DNA of 19,116 nucleotides. Source: Candidatus Zhuqueibacterota bacterium (GTDB lineage Bacteria; Zhuqueibacterota; Zhuqueibacteria; Oceanimicrobiales; Oceanimicrobiaceae). The position numbers were made by a program, and so were the translations under genes. The stretch is taken from contig JAABYK010000296.1 in NCBI GenBank assembly GCA_011775825.1, forward strand, positions 10,371-29,486, given 5' to 3'. Shown piece by piece: positions 15,080 through 19,116 of this stretch (position 1 is its first letter; the number at the start of each line of letters is the position of its first letter). The notes below the pieces were generated by a model. It did not search any database and was not told where the DNA came from. It worked only from the letters and a program-made list of their open reading frames with translations.

Positions 15080-15580
15080 TTACCCCAGTTGGGGTTCTGA
15101 TTGCTCCAGATCTCGGATGGCCTTCAACATATCCAGAGTCGTGACAATGCCAACGACCTGGTCATCTCTGGTTACAATCAGGCGGTGAATGCGCCCGCCG
15201 ATCATGGTGTCCGCCATTTGAGAAATCGGTGTCTCTTCGCTCACCTTGAACACCAAAGGGGTCATGATATCCCGGACATTGAGTCCGTCATCTTCTTCCA
15301 CATGCAGACGTTCAATCTCCGCTTCATCCAACTCATCTTCCCAACCGTGCAGATAATAATCCGATTGATGTGCGTTTCTGACGATTTGGGCACGCCGAGA
15401 ATCATTTCTCACTATATCCGAAAGCGAAACAACGCCGATCAGCCGTCCATCTTCATCTACGACCGGAGCTCCCGAAATCATGTTCTCCGTGAAGAACTCC
15501 GCCAGTTCATGGACTGATAACTCCCCCTGAACGCTCATGACATCCGTGTTCATAATGTCTTTTGCTGTCTTGTTTATCAT
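15080..15580 (-). CDS. CBS-domain pair protein
   Basis: A protein of 166 residues, cytoplasmic. CBS 1 at about 8-58 (IMNTDVMSVQGELSVHELAEFF...GAPVVDEDGRLIGVVSLSDIV) and CBS 2 at about 103-157 (DIMTPLVFKVSEETPISQMADTMIGGRIHRLIVTRDDQVVGIVTTLDML) each end in the GVVSLSD/GIVTTLD strand-turn typical of the fold, which binds adenine nucleotides. An acidic linker of about 40 residues (DELDEAEIERLHVEEDDG) separates them. There is no catalytic or channel domain, so it is a free regulatory CBS pair. It begins 25 nt after the UspA-domain gene and probably shares its transcript. With the stress protein next door it may report on energy charge; the target is unknown. Confidence 0.85.
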   Translation of the reverse strand: MINKTAKDIMNTDVMSVQGELSVHELAEFFTENMISGAPVVDEDGRLIGVVSLSDIVRNDSRRAQIVRNAHQSDYYLHGWEDELDEAEIERLHVEEDDGLNVRDIMTPLVFKVSEETPISQMADTMIGGRIHRLIVTRDDQVVGIVTTLDMLKAIRDLEQSEPQLG

Positions 15581-15605
15581 GATATGATGTATCCTTCACG
15601 ATCGC

Positions 15606-16508
15606 CTAAGTAGCTTTTACGGTAAATACAGGCCGATCTGCTTTCCGTACGACTTTTTCCGTGGTGGAACCGATTAGCAATTTCTCCAATCCGCTCAGTC
15701 CATGAGTTGCCATCACGATGAGGTCGATGTCATCGTTCTTTCCGAATTTCACAATTTCGGAATACGGATTTCCCTCACGCACATGGAATTGGGCCTTGAT
15801 ATGTTCCGGGATTTCGTCGCTGACAAATTCTTTGAGCTTCGCCATCGATTTGTCAAGTAGATCGGGATACACTCTAAATATGGATTGTTCGCCCATCACA
15901 TAATAGGAAGGATGAACGCGCTGATCAATGACATGCAGAAGCTTCAGCGACGCACCAAAAATCTCAGCGAGTTCAAATGCATAAGGCAGGGCTTGTTTCG
16001 AATATTTAGAAAAATCCATTGGCATGAGGATCGACTTCAGTTTCGGAAAGCTGTACATCTCTTGTTTCTGGTGTGCCACCGTAAGAACCGGACAGTTGGC
16101 GTGGCGAACCACTTTTTCCGCCACGCTGCCAATGAGAAAATGAGTAATCCCGGAACGGCCGTGCGAACCCATGACAATGAGGTCCACATCGTTTAGAAGC
16201 GCGTAATTGACAATTTCCTCTGCCGGGGAAATACCGCGAATGGTGAGCTTATTCACCTGCACGTTATCATACTCGAACGTGAATTCATCCATCTTGAGGA
16301 TGGCGTTCTTCTCCATTTTGCCATAAAGTTCTCTCAGATCCGGAAAGTGTTGTTCTTCGCTAAACCGATCGTCCTGATGCAGGCATATAACATGGAACAA
16401 GGTCAGCACGCTGCCCAGTTTATCCGCAAGCATGACGCCATAACGCAGCGCCTGATTTGCGCTTTCGGAAAAATCCGTTGGCATGAGAATATGCTCAATC
16501 TTGGCCAT
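15606..16508 (-). CDS. Tandem UspA-domain universal stress protein
   Basis: A protein of 300 residues made of two Usp domains, about 1-146 and 157-300, each opening with ILMPTDFS/ILMPMDFS. The ATP-binding motif G-x2-G-x9-G-S is complete in the first domain (GSHGRSGITHFLIGS, G114/G117/G127). In the second the first Gly is Ala (ATHGLSGLEKLLIGS), which is often tolerated. Each domain ends EKVVR-A-xPVxTV. Such tandem Usps are cytoplasmic, bind ATP and help survival under respiratory or energy stress. It lies between tonB (46 nt gap) and the CBS gene (25 nt), all on the minus strand. Its closeness to the respiratory operon fits a redox or energy stress role, by inference. Confidence 0.9.
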   Translation of the reverse strand: MAKIEHILMPTDFSESANQALRYGVMLADKLGSVLTLFHVICLHQDDRFSEEQHFPDLRELYGKMEKNAILKMDEFTFEYDNVQVNKLTIRGISPAEEIVNYALLNDVDLIVMGSHGRSGITHFLIGSVAEKVVRHANCPVLTVAHQKQEMYSFPKLKSILMPMDFSKYSKQALPYAFELAEIFGASLKLLHVIDQRVHPSYYVMGEQSIFRVYPDLLDKSMAKLKEFVSDEIPEHIKAQFHVREGNPYSEIVKFGKNDDIDLIVMATHGLSGLEKLLIGSTTEKVVRKADRPVFTVKAT

Positions 16509-16554
16509 TTTCTAAACATCCTGGAAAGCAGAAGTCCTTAACGAGCGACCCCAT

Positions 16555-17217
16555 TTAAGCTTTATCGGCTAATGAGAAGCGCACAGGTATGGACACCCAA
16601 ACTTTCACTGGCCTTTCACGCTGCTTGGCCGGTTTCCACTTGACCTGCATCACCGCTGCTTCCGCCGCTGCTTCAAACCCGACGTTCACTCCGGAGTCCC
16701 TGAGAATTTGAGTGCGCACAGAATTTCCCTTTTCATCCACCAGCACGCCAACAACCACTTTGCCTTCCAAACCGATTTTCCTGGCCATTTCGGGATATTT
16801 CAGGTGTTCCAATATCGCACCATACCCGCCTATCGGTGTCGGTGGTTCGTCATAAGGAATGAAGGTGTAAGTTTCATATTCCCCTTCATCAGACGGCGGC
16901 TCCGGCGGAGGAGGAAGTTCTGTCAAATCCAACTCAGTTGATTCGATGGTCATATCCTCGGGGACGTCTTCACTTTCAGTGGGGATCGGAACCGACGGCC
17001 GGGGAGGCGGAGGCGCTCTTTTGATTTGTTCCGTGGGAGGAATATCAGCAACCTCAATCTCGATCTGTTTTGCATCGATCTCTGCCGATCCCAGATCAAA
17101 ATCAGGCAGTCCATGAAACACGAACAGCATGATTAGCAGAGAACTGATGGTGCTAACTTCCATAACTTTGCGGTACTTAAGCTTGAGGTCTGCGTCTGGT
17201 CTCTTAGATTTTCTCAT
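16555..17217 (-). CDS. tonB: TonB-family energy transducer
   Basis: A protein of 220 residues. The ATG at 17217 follows a strong GGAGGTG site (17224-17230) by 6 nt, so the longer frame opening at 17271 is rejected. A basic cytoplasmic start (MRKSKRPDADLKLKYRK) leads to one membrane helix (about 19-37). The periplasmic linker is Pro-rich (APPPPRPSVPIP at 68-79, LPPPPEPPSDEG at 101-112) and acidic. The C-terminal domain at about 130-215 has LKYPEMARKIGLEGKVVVGVLVDEKGNS and AVMQVKWKPAKQRERPVKVWVSIPVRF, the TonB_C pattern. TonB proteins transmit the proton-motive force from ExbBD to outer-membrane receptors. Neither exbBD nor a receptor is in the window, so the receptor it serves is unknown. Confidence 0.88.
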   Translation of the reverse strand: MRKSKRPDADLKLKYRKVMEVSTISSLLIMLFVFHGLPDFDLGSAEIDAKQIEIEVADIPPTEQIKRAPPPPRPSVPIPTESEDVPEDMTIESTELDLTELPPPPEPPSDEGEYETYTFIPYDEPPTPIGGYGAILEHLKYPEMARKIGLEGKVVVGVLVDEKGNSVRTQILRDSGVNVGFEAAAEAAVMQVKWKPAKQRERPVKVWVSIPVRFSLADKA

Positions 17218-17389
17218 TTTTAACACCTCCAAAAGGATTGGTAGCAGGCCGAACAAAGAATTTTCATTCATTGTTTGTTTAAAGGCAAAGGATGTACCAT
17301 GAAGCTCGAAGTGGCATTTTTATAAATATTCTGGCGCAGACCACTAAAAAACCATCACTTAGCACAACTCCTGGAAATTGCAAGTTCTG

Positions 17390-17467
17390 TAACAGCTCGC
17401 TCTCTTTCTCCTAAAAATAAGAAATCCGAGTCAATGCTTTCTTACTTTTGGGAAAGGCTCGCTGTTA
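17390..17467. repeat. Imperfect long inverted repeat upstream of tonB
   Basis: Outer arms TAACAGC (17390-17396) and GCTGTTA (17461-17467), inner arms TAAGAAA (17418-17424) and TTTCTTA (17438-17444), with further pairing CCTAAAA/TTTTGGG between them around one mismatch. Together they form a bulged hairpin of about 78 nt, MITE-like or an RNA leader element. Confidence 0.45.
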
Positions 17468-17499
17468 GGAGCACAAAATCAGCTTAAGAACGTGATCGA

Positions 17500-17526
17500 C
17501 CCCCGGAGGCTCGGAGCCTCCGGGGG
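17500..17526. terminator. Perfect GC-rich hairpin downstream of the PLP-enzyme gene
   Basis: CCCCCGGAGGCT-CGG-AGCCTCCGGGGG gives a 12-bp perfect stem with a 3-nt loop. No T-run follows on either strand, so it is not a classical Rho-independent terminator. It may still block or end the upstream transcript, or be a dispersed repeat. Confidence 0.5.
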
Positions 17527-17794
17527 ATCGAACCAAGCATTTCCGACATTTAAAGCAATAAATTTTTTTGTGATAGCGCCTTTATGGTGCAAGAACTTCA
17601 GGCTGGCGCCTTGAACGGTGTTACGGGAGACGTAAGGTATCGGCCGGAGTTTGAAGAGCCAACGCTATAAACTTGTCACCTCCACGCGGTTTCACCTTCT
17701 TCCGCACAAAAACGCTACAAAAGAGAGAATCCTTCTTCCTTTTTAGGGTGACATGTTTGTGGATTCTGGCGTTGCAAAGAGTCCGGGCCAATCT

Positions 17795-19114
17795 TCACAC
17801 GTGCTCCAAAGCGTCCCGCAGGTCTTCACTGATGTCGTGCCAGTCTTCCAAGCCGACAGAGAGTCGGATGCCTCCGGGTTCCATGCCCATCCGGCGTTTC
17901 TCTTCTTCCGGCAAAGCCTGATGGGTCATGGAATACGCATTTTCCACCAGCGTCTTGATGTAGCCCAAACTCACGGCAAGCGTGATACAGTAAGCATGAT
18001 CCGCGAGATAATCGATGAATTTCTCGACTTTCGGGCTCTGTTTTCCGTTTATTTGCGCGTCCTTGAGCGTGAAGTAAATCATGTTTCCGGGCGCAAACTT
18101 GCCATCGTAATTGGACATCTGCCGCTTGGCTAATTCAAATTGCGGATGCGTTTCCAAACCGGGGTAAACCACTTTGTCGATTTTCGGATGCTCCCTCAAG
18201 AATTTGGCGACATGGTGCGCGGTTTTGATCTGATTTGCAAGTCTTGTCGCTAAAGAAGGTAAACCGTATACAAGAAAGATCCAGGCGCTTTTTGGGCTCA
18301 AGACGCCGCCGAAATCTTTGCGATAAAGCAGCAGTTTGCCGGTATGTTCATTGGGGCCGACGACGGCACCGCCCATGTCGGTCCCGAAACCGCTGATGCC
18401 CTTGGTTAAACTTTGTACGGAAAAGTCCGCGCCCAGCTCAATCGGTCTTTGGCAGTAAGGCGTCGCAAACGTATTGTCCACCACAATTCTTATTTGTGTT
18501 TCTTCCGGCCGATTCTGATTGATTTCATCCACTATCTTGCGGACCGCAGCGATGTCCACTAACGTCAGAATCGGATTAACAGGCGACTCAAAATAGATGA
18601 CCCTGGTTTTGGGCGTGATCGCCTCACGCAGCGCCTCTTCGTTGTTCACGTCAACCCATTTTGGGCTGATACCAAAACGAGGCAACCAATTGCTAAACAG
18701 GCTGTATGTACAGCCATAGGTGACTTCGTGCGCCACGACCTCGTGGCCTTGTTCGCAGAGGGAACAGACCGCCGCGCTAATGGCCGCCATGCCAGTGGCA
18801 AAGGTCAAACACATTTCGCCGCGTTCGGCGTAAGCCAAATTCTCTTCCAACATGCCGCGACTCGGTTCCTCCAGACGATCGTAAATGTAAATCGGGATGT
18901 GCTTGGTCTCATCAATGCTCTCGTTGGCAAACTCAAAGAAGCCCTGTGCACCCCGATGCGTCGAATTCAGACGGTACATTGCCGAAGCCGACATCGGTGG
19001 ATTGACGTGGTGGTCATAATCCCACTTTTTGCTTTCGAAGTTGCCGTGGATCAAGTGGGTTCGGACTCGATATTGTTCTTTGGTTTTCTTGCGTTTCATG
19101 TCACTTGAATCCAT
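17795..19114 (-). CDS. Trans-sulfuration family PLP enzyme, methionine gamma-lyase-like (start near or beyond window edge)
   Basis: Cys/Met metabolism PLP-dependent family, at least 439 residues. FATGMAAISAA (105-115) is the phosphate-binding loop, D213 in VVDNTFATP holds the PLP ring nitrogen, and K238 in SVQSLTKGISG is the Schiff-base lysine. The C-terminal GGIRLSVGLEDWHDISEDL is the family signature. VTYGCTYSLF has Tyr133 and Cys135 where methionine gamma-lyases carry their YGCT pair; sulfhydrylases and cystathionine synthases usually have Gly instead of Cys. This favours C-S bond cleavage of methionine or cystathionine, but specificity in this family cannot be fixed from sequence. The ATG at 19114 is only 2 nt from the edge, so its ribosome site is not visible and the true start may lie outside; the ATG at 19099 lacks a site. 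Confidence 0.85.
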   Translation of the reverse strand: MDSSDMKRKKTKEQYRVRTHLIHGNFESKKWDYDHHVNPPMSASAMYRLNSTHRGAQGFFEFANESIDETKHIPIYIYDRLEEPSRGMLEENLAYAERGEMCLTFATGMAAISAAVCSLCEQGHEVVAHEVTYGCTYSLFSNWLPRFGISPKWVDVNNEEALREAITPKTRVIYFESPVNPILTLVDIAAVRKIVDEINQNRPEETQIRIVVDNTFATPYCQRPIELGADFSVQSLTKGISGFGTDMGGAVVGPNEHTGKLLLYRKDFGGVLSPKSAWIFLVYGLPSLATRLANQIKTAHHVAKFLREHPKIDKVVYPGLETHPQFELAKRQMSNYDGKFAPGNMIYFTLKDAQINGKQSPKVEKFIDYLADHAYCITLAVSLGYIKTLVENAYSMTHQALPEEEKRRMGMEPGGIRLSVGLEDWHDISEDLRDALEHV

Positions 19115-19116
19115 GC

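Larger units (their letters stand above)
17218..17794. other. Intergenic region with two strong secondary structures
   Basis: No supported gene; frames here lack ribosome sites and recognisable products. It contains an imperfect long hairpin at 17390-17467 and a perfect GC-rich hairpin at 17500-17526. 17574-17622 holds the related words GCGCC/GGTGC and GGCGCC. It separates the PLP-enzyme gene (ending at 17795) from tonB on the same strand. Confidence 0.5.

Noticed and set aside
17218..17271. A TonB start at 17271
   Set aside because: A strong GGAGGTG site with 6-nt spacing and the usual basic-then-helix N-terminus support the ATG at 17217.
17500..17540. Fragment of a tRNA (GATCGAACC resembles a T-loop)
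   Set aside because: No acceptor, anticodon or D arm could be folded around it; the bases belong to the edge of the GC-rich hairpin.

Overview
The window looks like chromosomal DNA of a Gram-negative bacterium with an anaerobic or facultative respiratory chain. Evidence for this is a TonB-family protein, a PorT-like outer-membrane barrel, lipoprotein and Sec signals, and periplasmic multihaem c-type cytochromes. The GWxTD-type protein and the ECF sigma/zf-HC2 pair suggest the wider FCB assemblage (Calditrichota, KSB1, Zixibacteria or relatives). That placement is inferred from gene content, not from a marker gene. Base composition is moderate, with AT-rich intergenic regions.

Layout. (1) 1-930: a REP-associated tyrosine transposase (RAYT) gene, broken by a one-base frameshift, lies inside an array of hairpin repeats that look like its cognate REP/BIME elements. 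(2) 998-1936: a GC-rich TPR-like hypothetical gene. (3) 2531-3202: an outer-membrane beta-barrel gene, followed by a poorly coding stretch with one possible gene remnant. (4) 7576-3769, minus strand: ECF sigma factor, zf-HC2 anti-sigma factor, a TPR/HEAT/GWxTD-like exported protein and a small lipoprotein, probably one co-regulated cell-envelope cassette. (5) 7945-9180, plus strand: trehalose synthase TreT. (6) 14707-9356, minus strand: an electron-transfer operon encoding an 11-haem membrane-anchored cytochrome c, a cytochrome b (ATGA overlap), a 19-haem cytochrome c fused to a second cytochrome b, and a stand-alone RsbRD_N-like domain. A good TTGAAA-N17-TATATT promoter precedes it. (7) 17217-15080, minus strand: TonB, a tandem UspA-domain protein and a CBS-pair protein. 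(8) 19114-17795, minus strand: a trans-sulfuration-family PLP enzyme with a methionine-gamma-lyase-like YGCT signature, whose start lies at or beyond the window edge.

The most interesting part is the cytochrome operon. Eight haem sites in the first part of the 19-haem protein recur exactly 244 residues later, every one in phase, and the last three haems repeat the spacing of haems 3-5. The same eight-haem module forms the first two thirds of the neighbouring 11-haem protein. The separate cytochrome b and the C-terminal domain of the 19-haem protein also share spacing of their candidate haem-ligand histidines. The operon therefore looks like a duplicated c-b pair, one kept as two overlapping genes and the other fused and internally doubled. 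The fused protein has the architecture known from Geobacter CbcL-type quinol-oxidising conduits, with more haems. Electron flow from the quinone pool through the cytochrome b parts to a periplasmic multihaem wire is the likely role; the terminal acceptor is not shown by the window. The second notable part is the RAYT/REP array, with paired hairpins in opposite orientation.
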